The notes beneath the pieces are model-generated. The model made no database searches. It was given only the letters and a program-made list of their open reading frames with translations, and was not told the origin of the DNA. Positions 44,277 to 56,786 of a DNA stretch of 64,000 nucleotides are shown here, in pieces (within the stretch, counting starts at the first letter, position 1; each line of letters begins with the position of its first letter). The stretch covers positions 29,149,415-29,213,414 of the forward strand of contig CM018694.1 in NCBI GenBank assembly GCA_009363875.1, in the 5' to 3' direction. The DNA is from Mikania micrantha (taxonomy: Eukaryota; Streptophyta; Magnoliopsida; Asterales; Asteraceae). The translations under genes and the position numbers were made by a program.

Positions 44277-47200
44277 TGTAACATCACTGTACTTCCGGTT
44301 GTCCGTACATCCGTACATCCGTACGATTGTACTGTTACGACCGGAGATTTGTAATTATTAATGATTATGAAATTATTGATTTTCATTACTGATATTATCA
44401 CTGTACTGGTATGCATGTTATAACACATTTATCATACGCGTAAACCACGGGAAGTTTAGTTGTGATACAACTAAACAGGCCCGTAGCGTTTATCGCAGTT
44501 ACTCATTATTGATGATGAAGGATTATTGGTTGAGAATGGATTTGGGATGGAACTGGGAGTTTGTTTGAGTCTGGTTACTAAACATAGTCAAGGACCCATG
44601 GACATGGTTTATCGAAATAGCGGTGGGACGGTGGCTAGGGCAGTTGCGACTGACCCTTACATATGCCCTATATATATGCATATTTCGGTCTATTATGGAT
44701 GTGTCAGTGACTAGGGTTTAGTGGGTTTTGGTTTGGGAAATGATAATATTAAAGATATTAAATAATGGAAATTAATTACGCGAAGTGAGGTTACGGATAT
44801 CATTTAAACGAGAATATTAATTCAGAAATATTAACTTAATAATGTATTCGCGTGGGTGACGATTCACACGAATATAATTATTAAGAATAATATACTGAAA
44901 CGATATTTCATAAATAGTAATTCGAATCGAAATATGATACGAGCATTGGATTCGCAAAGGTGACGATCTTTACGAATACATACGTGAGTAACGTGTTTCG
45001 ACGAGATAATTAAATAATATTTAACGATATTAAATTAATAAATAAATACTTAAAACATTTATTAGGAATCACAACCTAAAAATGATTTTGAATAAAGTGA
45101 TTTACTAAATAATTAACTAGCAATAATGAAACGAAAGCGATTTACGAAACAATTTATTAAAACTTATTTTATTTAAACAAAACAAATTTATCTAAAATGA
45201 TTTATTATTTTAAATATGCTACGTTAGAAAACCGAGCATGTTATTACATTTCACACGTATTAAACGAGATCGTCTTACGAGACCAAGATTATTTAAAATA
45301 AATTTAATTAATGAAACCCTATTATTTAAACACTTTATGTTTAAATATGTTTCACGCGTAAAAACCGAACATTTAAGGTAATGATGTCGCGATAAAAACG
45401 AGATCGAGCACGCGGGTATAATACGTGATATAAGAAAAGAGGATTCTCCTCTTTCTTTCTCATTCACCAAATCTCTCTCTATCTCTAAAAACACACACCC
45501 ACATTTCTCTCTACCTTCTCTCTAACCTTTCTCGTTCATTACCCGACGGAATCGCGAGATCTTGGCGCCTACGCGTTCGTGTGATCGAGGGGAAAAAGTG
45601 GATACGAAGAAACCTTGCATTTGGCCGACGGTTTAAGGTAAATCTGAGATTTCCTTTTCGGTTTTAATGAAAAACTTGATGTACTCGTGATCATCAACTT
45701 AGATCGAGTTTAGGGTGCCAATTGGTGTTAAATCGATTTGTTGTTGAGTCATGGAAAGCCATGGATGACCCAGGACCTGCAAAGGCTCGAGGTTGAAGAT
45801 GATGAGCTGATGGTTCGTGACACAGATCAGCGGGCCGAACCTGTTGCATCACACTCTATCTGGCCGAACCCTCACTCACGAGAGGTTAAGGTGGCGAACC
45901 CTCAAGATGGGCGGGAAACACCATAGCCGAACCCTGTTAGGGACGAACCATTCAGCTGCCATCACCGAACCCTTGCTCTTGCATGGTCACGAACCCTAGT
46001 TAGCCGAGCCTTGCATCAACGAACCATGGGCTACGAACCTATCTACTAATTTGTGAACGAACCCTTGTGTCCTCTGGGCCGAACCTTAACATTATACTGG
46101 CCGAACCTATGAGATAATGGGACAAAGGTTCGCTGCCTCAATGGGGAGCACAATTAAATTTCGAATCACTAAGAGATTAAGGGTAGATAAGAGACATGAT
46201 TTTAGATACATATACACATATATATATCCATGCATGCATGGGGAATTAGAATACCACCTTTCCTTGATATCATGAGGTTGAAATCATGAGAATGATTCAA
46301 TTATAACCTTCTTTAACTTAAACTGAATATCTTTTATGTAATAAATTAAACTAAGGTGGTTGAACTAATTACTCATGCACGCATAAACAAGGGTGTGTAT
46401 GAATAAGAATAATATTTTAATGCACTTGATTATGAAAAGTGAACATACAAGCTACAAGTAATTATCAACTCTAGATGATAGAAATTAACAAGTTTAATTC
46501 ACATGTTACAATGATCATCTATAAGCCTTAGGTGTTGCAAGTTAACTTAGAATAAATAAACTAAGTAACTAAACACGTAAGAATTTAATTGGATTCTAAT
46601 TTGAAATGAAGCCCATATGCTTATGAGTGTGAAATAAAATATAATTACAGATCTCTAAGTTGCTTTGAGTTTACATACGCGAGCGCGCATAATACAAGAA
46701 CCCATATTCTAAGGACTTCAGGTGAGTTCTCATAACCTCCCTTTCTTTAAACTGTTTTGTTTTAAAACTCGGAGGTGGAACATGTATACCAAATTTAATA
46801 TTATTTTGATAAATCATGGTTAATACCTGTTTATCAATACGATGTTCACATTTGAAATTATCATTATTATTGGATTATCTATTATTATCTTATACCCATG
46901 TAAACATTGTTATTGACCTTGGTCAATAACAAAGTTTACAAGTATTGTCACAAATCCCGAGAATCATCGCTCTTAACTTTGGTTAATTGCTTTGACATCG
47001 TGTATTGACACGTGGATTATTTCCACTCTGTGAATCATTGCCTTTGACTTCGGTTAATTGCTTTGACTTCATGTATTGTCACGTGGTTAGCGACCACTCC
47101 ATGAATCATGTATTTAACTTATGTTAATTACATAATGATCATGTATAGTCACGAACATTATTTGAGAATATTGATGTTGAGATTGGTTGATTGGTTTGTG

Positions 47201-47821
47201 GTTTGATTATCTATGATTGACTTTGATTATCTAATATTGACTATGATTATTTATGATTGATTATGACTGATTGGTTATGTGATTATGTGTTTGTGTGTAT
47301 GTGTTTGGTTGTTGAGTTTGGGAATTTGGTGGATTATCTCATACAGGTATTATGGTGGATTTTCTCAGAAAATCATAAGTATTTATACTCTTTTTATCTA
47401 AACTTTTATTAAAACCATTTTTCAACTTAAACTTTTAAATTCATTTTATAAAACCTTTTAAGTATAAAACTTATGATGATTCACCAACTACTTTGTAGTT
47501 GACACTCGATTTCTTACATGTTTCAGGTGATGGAGACAAGTAGGATGAAGAGGATGATCTCTTCTATTTTGGACATCATCATCATATAGGATTCTTGGAC
47601 TTAGTTAATTAACTAAATTTCTGGCGATTAGAGTTTAGTTAGTTTAACTAAATCTTTTGTGTATTTGATGTATTTGATTCATGATCAACATGATTTTTGT
47701 GTAATTAATTTGATGAATGGAATGTTATGTGATGATTTGATTTAGATGCCCACGAGCTTTTGAACAATCTACACATCCCTCGTGGCATCCCGACATTTCC
47801 GCCATCGGTCGGGGTGTTACA
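44277..47821 (+). repeat. G4 3' LTR
   Basis: Near-identical to the 5' LTR. It repeats all its modules: hairpin module copy 7 (44590-44709), U3 palindromes 44846-44873 and 44950-44977, CGAACC cluster 45830-46135, and the acceptor-like TTTCAG at 47521-47526. Differences by eye include a GTACATCC duplication at the start and TCTCTCTATCTC in the leader. Confidence 0.95.
44590..44709 (+). repeat. Hairpin module copy 7 (G4 3' LTR)
   Basis: Same as copy 3; arms ATCGAAATA / TATTTCGGT. Confidence 0.85.
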
Positions 47822-47826
47822 AACAG

Positions 47827-50800
47827 GATGTTTAATTGAGTCCGACAGTGAGGAAACACAATTCAAACAATAACACAGTGTCGTTTCAGAATAACGAACT
47901 GACAGTGTGTTTGCGTGGGTGACGATTCACACAAACATATCTGTGAGTTTAACGTTCTGAAATGATGACTGTAAAGTAGAAAACAAAAGTCGGAAAGCAA
48001 AACCATCGTCGTGTTCGCTCGGATGACGATTCGAACGAATACGCACGATGGTGACGCGATTCGACGAAACGAAAACGAAAACACGACACGAACAATAGTA
48101 AATTTAATAAAATAAATTAAATAACATTTTACAATTTTGAAACTCATCAAAATAATGTTTATAACTTTCTTTCATTTATTACAATAAAATTTCGCGTAAT
48201 TTTCCGGTTACGCGACGAATTAACAAACCGAACAACCGAAACGAACCCGAACACCACATAAGGTATAAAAACCCTAAATGAAAGGGTTATTTCATTTTTC
48301 ATTCAAACACTCTCTCTCTCTTCCATTTTTCCGGCCACCACATTTACCACCACCAAACCACCTTCAAATGCTCATAACTTCCTCATTTCTCCACTTAATT
48401 GAGTGATTCTTGCGCCCACGCGTAGCCCTTGACGAGCTCTACAAGAAAGTACAACATATCGGAGTTGTTAACCACTAGAAATCGAGGTATGATGCTGTGA
48501 ACATCCACGAAGATAGGGTTTTCATGTGTATTTATTTGATCCACCATGGTTAGCTGGTTCTAGATCATGGTACACGCACCATACCATGTTGAGACTCCCT
48601 CGTGACACCATCTCAGGATAATACAACCACTAGGAACGGTTTGCAACTGGTTCGAGTCGAGAATGATGAGGTAGGGTTGCTGGTTCGAGGACAGGTTTGG
48701 CGGCCGAACCTTTTTGGTTGAAGATGGAGTGGCCGAACCTTCCAACTGGCACCGAACCCCGACCATAGCCGAACCCCTACTCATGTCGCGAACCTTCGAC
48801 CCTAGCTGCTAAACCTGGCCGAACCATTTAGACGCCGAACCTTCAGTCAGATTGCTAGCCGAACCATTTAATCAGTGACCGAACCTTTATGCATGGATAT
48901 AGCCGAACCTGTATGCTATCTGCGAACCCTTCAGCTGAATATAAACAGGTTTCTTGACCGAACCTTTTCTATAGGTTCGCTGGTCAGTAGACAAGCACAT
49001 CGGCCCCATTTTATTCTTTTGACCATCGGACTAGGCTATAACCGGCCCATTATTTCATTCGAACAAACAAAGCAATCGGCCTGACAATTATTCCCTAAGC
49101 CCACCGAAACAAACGGTTGGCCCAAAATTTTGTGTTTCGGCCCACATCTATAACAAGGCCACAACCCATATTATTCGGCCCAATTCCAGATGTTCAGCCC
49201 ATAGATGCGGCCCACACTCTTCTGGCCCACGAATTACCCATTCGGCCCACACATGTCTCTTAGGCCCAACAGCCTTAGCCGGCCCAATCGTTGGCCTCTC
49301 ATATACACAACCGACCCAACTCTATTCCATTGGGCGATTTTCTGATTTAGGCCCAACAGCCTAGGAGAATCAGCCCATGTTGGCCAATTGGCCCATGGCC
49401 TAATATTCGGCCCGTAGACTTAATCCGGCCCACGTTAAGTGTTGGCCCACTTGATCCAAGAGGTAAATTAGCATATGAGATTCAATGGTTAAGGATAACA
49501 TGTATGGGGTTGGTTCACAAGGATTACAATGATAATGGACTTTGAGTTAATACATTTCACAAAACCCTACAATATTCAAGTTCACAAGAACAACCTATGA
49601 GACTTTAAATTACAAAACAAGACATTATACTTAGAAAATGATAAGGGGGTCAAGTGTACACGTTATGACAAGTCTCACATTAAGTTAAAAACAAAACAAT
49701 TAACAAAACATAATAAGTTCATCTTAAATTGGTTAAGGGCTCATATAATCTATCATCATTGGATCAAGGCCGAATCAAGACCATGAGTCACAAGTGTTAG
49801 CCAACAATAGGGCTAACCCATACACGGACTCACATTCTTAAAGTCTATACTTATAAGATTACCATCACATGAAATCAATACAGGAACGTGAAAACTAGTA
49901 CAGGTACAACAAGAGCGCGTGCATTCTTCTATTTAATATAAGTCAACCCTACAACAAGGTGAGTTCATATGCCCCTTTTACTTTAATCTTTACTGATTTT
50001 AACTCTCGGGGATGAGAAACATGTTTACTTTTATTTATTTAAAAGTTTTGCTTAACATGTTATTTATACTTTGACGTAGATAATATTAAACTATTTATTA
50101 TCGTTTATCATTGTATGCATGCTTGTATGATCATGAGATAACCGGGAAACTCAGATGATTATGATAAAGTAATTTCATAATCAATGATACATTTGAACAA
50201 CATAGTTGTAATATTATATCTTACAATGCTTAGTTATTCTACATGAGTAGACAGTGAGACAATTCGTATACAAACAAACAAATGAGAACTATTATAGTGA
50301 AACATGATGACACTTCACAACACATAAAAGATTAGAAGGTAAAATATCTTCTTAATATCATTTCACGTTATAATTGATGAAGTGTGATAAGTAAATCACT
50401 TATAACACTTAATCTACACCTTAAAAACATACTATGTGATAGTATGATCGCATTGGGTATCCACCACCTGCGTCACTTAAGGGCACTAAGACATGTTCTT
50501 ACTACGGCTTAAGGATTACATGGTGAACATATGGATTACAGTAAATGATGATCATGATAACGTAACTTCATGGGATTCTTATCATTTACACATAATTAAC
50601 ATAATGTAATAAGACAAGTTCTTATTCGACTTTGTTAATCACACGAGAACAATCCCACATTGAGACTTTGGGATCATATGGATTACAGTAAATGATGATC
50701 ATGATAACGTAACTTCATGGGATTCTTATCATTTAAACATAATTAACATGATGTAATAAGACAAGTTCTTATTCAACTTTGTTAATCACATGAGAACAAT

Positions 50801-51801
50801 CCCACATGGAGGCTTTGGGATCACACGACGGAATAGAGGTGAATGGAATGCATTGTAATCTGATTACGTGAGGATTACAATGGATTTCATTTGGGCTCTA
50901 TACGTTGCATTGAGATTACATTACATATAGTTAACTAACACTTTTAATATTTAAGAGTGAAACAACAGTTAACCTCATAAACTATAGAATAATACAAGGA
51001 ACAGATTTGATAAATCTAATACCCTTAACACATATATTGATTATCAATACTTCGGTTTGATAATTATAACGCCATCATTTTATTATTCTATACATGAGAA
51101 CACAGGTGATCAAGAATGAGATACACATGGGAATTGAGAATGGAAATCAATAGTTGTATCACAAGTAGTGTGGAGTTCTAGTGGTGTTGTGGTGGGATGT
51201 TGGCTAGGGCTTAGTTCCCTTCCATATGCCCTATATATAAGCAACACTACTAGGATGACATAGTACTTGTGACTTTAACTATTGAGGAGCCATTGGGTGA
51301 ACAAGTGAAACAGATAATCATACAAGCAACAGTTTTATCATTGTGAATGTGCATGTGAATGAATCAAGGTTTTACATTAACTTACTTATGAACTCACCAA
51401 CCTAGTGTTGACTTTGTTTAAATACATGTTTCTCAGGTGATGAACAGGTGTAGATACATACATGCAAGGATTTAGCTAGTGGACTTTTAGAAGACCTAGC
51501 TTTATTTTGTGTTGCATGCTTTTGGGAACAAGAACATGAATCATCTTTTGTATATCTTGTACATATACAAGATATAGTTACATTGATTCTTTTTGGTAGA
51601 TTTACTTGATTAAATTATGAACGATACTGTGTAATTTAATCTTGTAATTTTATGTCATGGATGTGTTAGAAATTTCTCATTTATTTATCACGTGCTATGT
51701 AAACAATCTGATCATTGGATTATCACTCATGATATCGCGCCCCGGGAACCTTTCGCCCGACGGGAAAACACGATCCGTTCCCGCCGGCCTGGGGTGTGAC
51801 A
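47827..51801 (+). repeat. G3 3' LTR, right piece
   Basis: Resumes G3 LTR sequence after AACAG and ends GGGTGTGACA. It contains a U3 palindrome at 47909-47936, TATA 48262, CGAACC cluster 48690-48985, GGCCCA cluster 48995-49450, the 120-bp tandem duplication (50528, 50680) and hairpin copy 8. It shows more differences from its partner LTR than the G4 pair does, as the nesting order predicts. Confidence 0.94.
51149..51281 (+). repeat. Hairpin module copy 8 (G3 3' LTR)
   Basis: Counterpart of copy 2, with one arm position changed (GACTTTAACTATT). Confidence 0.8.
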
Positions 51802-54157
51802 ACTGTCACCAATTTCAGCCCAGCAAATCGGTGAACGACATTTAGACCGTATAAAGATTCAAATGGTGCTGCTTGAATGCTTGTATGATAACTGTTATTG
51901 TAAGAGAATTCCACTAACGGTAAGTGGTTTTCCCAGCTGTCACCAAAATCAATGACACAAGCTCGTAACATATCCTCGAGCGTTTGGATTGTATGCTCAC
52001 TCTGACCGTCGGTTTGTGGATGATAGGCTGTACTCATGTCTAAACGAGTTCCCAATGACTTATGGAGAGATTTCCAAAAGTTTGAAGTGAATCGAGATCC
52101 CAATCTGATATGATGGAAATTGGTACGCCATGTCGCGCTACCACTTCCTTGATGTAAATACAAGTCAATTTCTCCATTTTGTCAGTTTCCTTAATAGCCA
52201 GAAAATGTGCAGATTTCGTTAATTGGTCGACAATTACCCATATCGTATCACAACCACTTGATGTATGGGGTAACTTAGTAATGAAATCCATTGAAATCTG
52301 TTCTCATTTCCACATAGGTATTTCTGGTTGTTGCAATAAACCAGATGGTTTTTGATATTCGACTTTGACTTTAGAACAAGTCAAGCATTTGCTAACGTAC
52401 TTAGCAATGTCGGCTTTCATGTGAGGCCTCCAATAAAGTGCCTTCAAGTCATGATACATCTTGTCTGACCCCGGATGGACTGAATATCTAGATTTGTGCG
52501 CTTCATCCATCACGAGTTCCCTTAGACCACCATGCAAAGGTATCCATAGTCGGTTCATGAAAAACGAGTTCCATCAGTCATGACTTCCAATTGTTTTTCC
52601 ATTCCTCGTAAGCATTCCTGTTCCAAGTTGTCCTTTTCTAAGGCTTCAAGCTGAGCATTGCGTACCTTGTCAGGTAAATCAGTATGTATCGTTAACAAAA
52701 GTGCGCGAACCCGTCTTGTGGTTGTTGTATCTTTTCTGCTTAAAGCATTAGCTACCACATTAGCTTTTCCCGAATGATACTTGATCGCGCATTCATAGTC
52801 GTTCAACAACTCGACCCATCATTGCTGCCTCATATTGAGCTCTTTCTGATCAAAGATATGTTGCAAACTCTTATGATCAGTGTAAATGGTACACTTGGTT
52901 CCATATAAGTAGTGCCTCTAAATTTTCAAAGCAAATACCACTGCTCCTAACTCCAAGTCATTAGTAGTGCTTTTCGTGTGGTCGCAGTTGTCTTGAAGCG
53001 TAATCAATCACTTTATCACGTTGCATCAACCCACAACCCAAACCTTGGGCAGATGCATCACAATACACCACAAAGTCTTCCGTTCCTTCCAGTAAGGACA
53101 GAATCGGTGCACTGCAGAGTTTTTGTTTCAGTAGCTGGAATGCAGCTTCCTATTTGTTTGTCCAGTCATACTTTGTACCTTTGTGAGTAAGAGCTGTAAG
53201 CGGTTGAGCGATTTTTGAGAAACCTTCAATGAAACGTTGATAGTAACCAGCCAAACCTAGGAATTGTCGTACCTTGGTAGGGGTCGTTGGTGCTTCCCAA
53301 TTCTTAATGGCCTCAATTTTTGCTGGATCAACATGTATGCCCTTTTCATTGACTATATGACCTAAGAATTGAACTTCTCGCATGGAAAAGTCACATTTCG
53401 AGAACTTAGCGTATAATTGTTCTTGTTTAAGTAGTTCTAACATTAATCAAAGATGTTCAGCGTGCTCCTCCTTAGTCTGAGAATAGATGAGAATGTCATC
53501 AATGAAAACAATGACAAACTTATCAAGATAAGGTTTGCAGACTCGATTCATGAGATCCATGAATACCGCTGGAGCGTTTGTCAACCCAAATGGCATGACC
53601 AAGAATTCGTAATGGCCATATCGCGTTCTGAATGCTTTCTTTGGAATATTTTCCTCTTGGACTCTGAGTTGATGGTAACCAGACCTGAGATCAATCTTCG
53701 AATAGTAAATCGAACCTTGCAACTGATCGAACATATCATCAATTCGAGGTAACGGATACCGGTTTTTGATGGTAACCTTATTAAGTTCCCGATAATCGAT
53801 ACACATACGGAAAGTCCCGTCCTTTTTCTTAACAAATAAGATTGGAGCTCCCCACAGTGAAAAACTAGGTCGTATAAAGCCCTTATCCAACAACTCTTGC
53901 AATTGTGTAGATAACTCTTGCATTTCAGATAGTGCAAGTCGATAAGGCGCTCTAGCTATCGGTACCGCGTCTGGTGTAAGGTCGATTCGGAATTCCACTT
54001 GTCTAATAGGAGGTAACCCTGGTAGGTCTTCTGGAAATACTTCAGGAAATTCACAAACCACTGGGATGTCTTCAATCTTCTTCTCAGCTACCGGCTTTTC
54101 AGTTATAAGTGCTATAAATGTTGTATGACCTTTACGCAGACATTTGTGCGCCTTCAT
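51802..54157 (-). pseudogene. G2 pol (RT, RNase H, integrase), broken
   Basis: Read right to left. RT 54157-53447 (FRMCIDYRELNKVTIKNRYP, FVIVFIDDILIYSQ), frame break near 53445, RT thumb and RNase H start to 53150 (FLGHIVNEKGIHV, LGLAGYYQRF), a degraded RNase H 53149-52810, RNase H end 52809-52555, integrase zinc region 52558-52304 (HPGSDKMYHDL ... CLTCSKVK) and core 52291-51802 (MDFITKLP, SEHTIQTLEDML). Stops or shifts separate each piece. The frame is cut by G3 at 51802 and resumes at 25135 in matching sense. Confidence 0.88.
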
Positions 54158-55907
54158 ACAAGATATGAGACGCAGTGGCTTACTGCTCTTCTCCCCTTGT
54201 ACATACAGTGTCTCTCCATGTGGAAGAGGTATACGGACGATCTTTTAATGGCATCTAGTTCTACAGTGTAAGGGTCTTCTAGAGTAGTAGGACTAAAATT
54301 TAGCAATTTAGAAAATGTACTAGATACAAAACTCCGGTCTGCACCAGTGTCAAATAGCATAGAGGCAGAGTGATTATTCAAGAGGAACGTACCCGTAACG
54401 ACATTGGGATCCTCTCGTGCTTGACGTCCTCCAATCACGAAAGCCCTGCCCTTAGCACCATTGTTGTTGTTATTATTGTTGTTATTGGTGTCGTTGTCGT
54501 TGCCGTTTCCGTTTGTATCATTAGCCCCTCCTTTCTTGAGTTGTGGGCAATCCTTTTTGAAATGCCCTAGCTTGCCACACTCATAGCACCCTTTCTGAGT
54601 GTTATCCTGATTGATGGAGTTCGTTTGTAGTTCCCCACGACAGTCTTTGGCTGCATGACCCGCTTTAGCGCACCGTTGGCACCGGTACTTATCACACTGA
54701 TTCCCAGCATGATGGAATCCACATTTATTACACTTTGGGTATTTACCAATATACCCTCTAGAAGACTGCTGACTGCTGTTTGAATTGTGATGAGTCTTGT
54801 TTGACTCATGCTTACGGTTCTACTGATATGATTGTTGAGTAGAATTTTTGGAATTGCTGCTATCCTATTTCCTTTTATGGTCTCCCACTTTAGCAGCTGC
54901 TGTTCTTTTGGGCAAAGTTCCCTGTTGTACTGCCTGATCAGTCAGCTGGTGCGCCAACCAAACAGCTTGTTGAACAGTTGTGGGATTAGCAGACGTGACT
55001 AACCTTTGGATCTGAGGTACTAATCCTCCAATGTACCTTTCAATCCACTTGCTAGGCGGAGTTGCCATGTGAGGTAAGAGCCTGGCTAATTCATGTGATC
55101 GAGTGGTGAACTCCTCGATATCAGACCCCTCCATTTTAAGATGCCAGTACTCGTCCTCCAGCTTTCGCACCTCATTGCGATGGAAATATTCCTCCTGCAT
55201 CAGTGTCTTGAATCCGTTCCAAGTAAGGGCATTGGCCTCACCCAATCCCAATGTTTGCACGTTGGAGTTCCACCATGTCAAGGCTGGACCCTCCAAAGTT
55301 CCAGTAGGGTACTTACCTTGTTCTCTTCAGGACAGTTGCACATCTCAAACACCGACTATCCACTTGCTAGGCGGAGTTGCCATGTGAGGTAAGAGCCTGG
55401 CTAATTCATGTGATCGAGTGGTGAACTCCTCGATATCAGACCCCTCCATTTTAAGATGCCAGTACTCGTCCTCCAGCTTTCGCACCTCATTGCGATGGAA
55501 ATATTCCTTCTGCATCAGTGTCTTGAATCCGTTCCAAGTAAGGGCATTGGCCTCACCCAATCCCAATGTTTGCACGTTGGAGTTCCACCATGTCAAGGCT
55601 GGACCCTCCAAAGTTCCAGTAGGGTACTTACCTTGTTCTCTTCAGGACAGTTGCACATCTCAAACACCGACTCTGATTTTTCAATCCATTGAAGAAGTCC
55701 AATGGCTCCTTCCGATCCTTTGAAGTTGTGCGGCTTGCAGTCCAGAAATGTCTTGAACGTGCACACCTGTGGGTTTACCAATCCTCCCATTGGTCCATGT
55801 GGTCCTGTCGTGTGTGTTTGAGCATAGTTCACGATAGCCTTTGCGACCTTACTGTTGATAAGTTTGTTGAGTTCAGCAACGGTCATGTTTATGTTTTCCC
55901 CGGCCAT
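54154..55907 (-). pseudogene. G2 gag-protease, with internal tandem duplication
   Basis: Gag ATG at 55907 (MAGENINMTVAEL). The capsid region is interrupted by a frame shift (about 55630) and by a 315-bp duplication (55043-55357, 55358-55672). Zinc-knuckle region: CQRCAKAGHAAKDC (about 54690-54650) and CYECGKLGHFKKDC (about 54592-54551), followed by an Asn/Asp-rich stretch (54530-54465) and protease DTGADRSF near 54340. Several stops. It overlaps pol at 54157. Confidence 0.85.
55043..55672 (-). repeat. 315-bp tandem duplication inside G2 gag
   Basis: Two direct copies abut at 55357/55358. They differ at a single base that I found (CCTCCTG against CCTTCTG, Glu/Lys). The length is exactly 105 codons. 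Both copies share the frame-shifting lesion near their right end, so that lesion is older than the duplication. Confidence 0.9.
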
Positions 55908-56133
55908 AATCTTCAGGGTTAAAATTAGTGTCAGAATGTTATCAAAATCCAATGCGAAATGGGCAACTGATACAACAAATGAAGCATGAAGGAACACAAC
56001 TGTTAACAATAGAGAATGGTTTTCATTTGATAATAATTCGAACTGATTACAATGCTTTTAATATCAAAACATAAATTTTCAAAACATCCAGCACAGGGAC
56101 GCAACCGCCCCTTATAGGTCTAAACTAAATAAA

Positions 56134-56708
56134 TCAAGCATCATCAATCGTGGAATCAGCATCGGAATCAGCATCAGCATCCCCTGCTGGTACCTCCTTC
56201 TCCTCCACTTCCTCCTCAAAATCTGATGCAACCAGCTCCTCTAGCTCTATCATTCTACCCTCAGCTATTTCGCTCGGTGCTCTTCCTCCTGTATACGTGC
56301 AGTCAACTGAGTGATGTCAGCATCCATCCTGTTGACTATGCTGTGAAGCTCTGCGTGTCGAGTGTTCGCATCCCTGAGCTCCTGCGCAAGCTGCTCAATC
56401 CTGTCATCAGCCCATTTCAGCTCCCAAGTCAGCCGAGCAATGTCGTCTCACTCAAATCGCGGCCTCTTAGGGGCACACAGTGTAGGTGGCATACGGTCAG
56501 AAGACTCCTCATCAGGATCCTCCTCAGGATCCTCCTGTGTGTCCTCCTCGGGATCATCCTCCGGATCCTCCTCTGGGTCATCCTCGGGATCCTCCTCGTA
56601 ATCATGCAATGCTGGAGCTATCGGCTCCTCATCATCAAGTACAATCACATGCGGTGGTGATGGTGCTGCCAAATCCGTTACATAATACCATATGTAAATA
56701 CTATGCAA
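56134..56708 (-). pseudogene. G2 accessory ORF upstream of gag: acidic repeats and coiled coil
   Basis: Between primer site and gag, in the sense orientation. From 56708 it reads a short N-terminus, VIVLDDEEP, then an EDPEEDPEDDPEED repeat (about 56600-56520) and a basic KRPRFE stretch. After one in-frame TGA (56448-56450) the same frame continues with a heptad-like helix (ELKWADDRIEQLAQELRDA ... ITQLTARIQEEE) to 56265. A one-base shift near 56270 reopens an acidic tail (IELEELVASDFEEEVEEKE ... DADADSD) ending 56134. That makes about 190 codons with two lesions. No known domain is recognised. The compositional order (acidic, coiled coil, acidic) suggests a real ancestral protein. Confidence 0.6.
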
Positions 56709-56762
56709 AACTCAGTACAATCAGTTATAGTCTAAGTCTACTAATGCAAACCTAGTTCGCTA

Positions 56763-56783
56763 TAACCAATGGCTCTGATACCA
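56763..56783 (-). other. G2 primer-binding site
   Basis: On the minus strand TGGTATCAGAGCCATTGGTT, three bases after the 5' LTR, for initiator tRNA-Met. Confidence 0.92.
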
Positions 56784-56786
56784 ATC

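Larger units (their letters stand above)
34626..47821 (+). mobile_element. G4: nearly intact gypsy (chromodomain lineage) element
   Basis: 5' LTR 34626-38161 (3536 bp), primer site, 1.5-kb leader, gag, pol, polypurine tract, 3' LTR 44277-47821 (3545 bp), flanked by perfect AACAG (34621-34625, 47822-47826). LTRs start TGTAACA and end TGTTACA. By eye they differ at about sixteen bases and three small indels (an 8-bp GTACATCC duplication, a TCTA unit, one T), so the insertion is recent. The only coding lesion I see is the gag/pol frame change at about 41321. It is the innermost layer of the stack. Confidence 0.96.
25136..51801 (+). mobile_element. G3: gypsy (chromodomain lineage) element, split by G4
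   Basis: 5' LTR 25136-29460, internal region 29461-34278, 3' LTR 34279-34625 plus 47827-51801. The two LTRs are 4325 and about 4322 bp without the insertion. The target duplication is ACTTT (25131-25135) against ACTGT (51802-51806); G2 coding sense favours ACTGT as original, so one base mutated. The coding region is one frame with only two TAG stops, so the element is fairly young but defective. Confidence 0.95.

Noticed and set aside
56362..56755. Plus-strand Ser-Gly and Pro-Arg rich ORFs
   Set aside because: They are antisense readings of the acidic repeat in the G2 accessory ORF.
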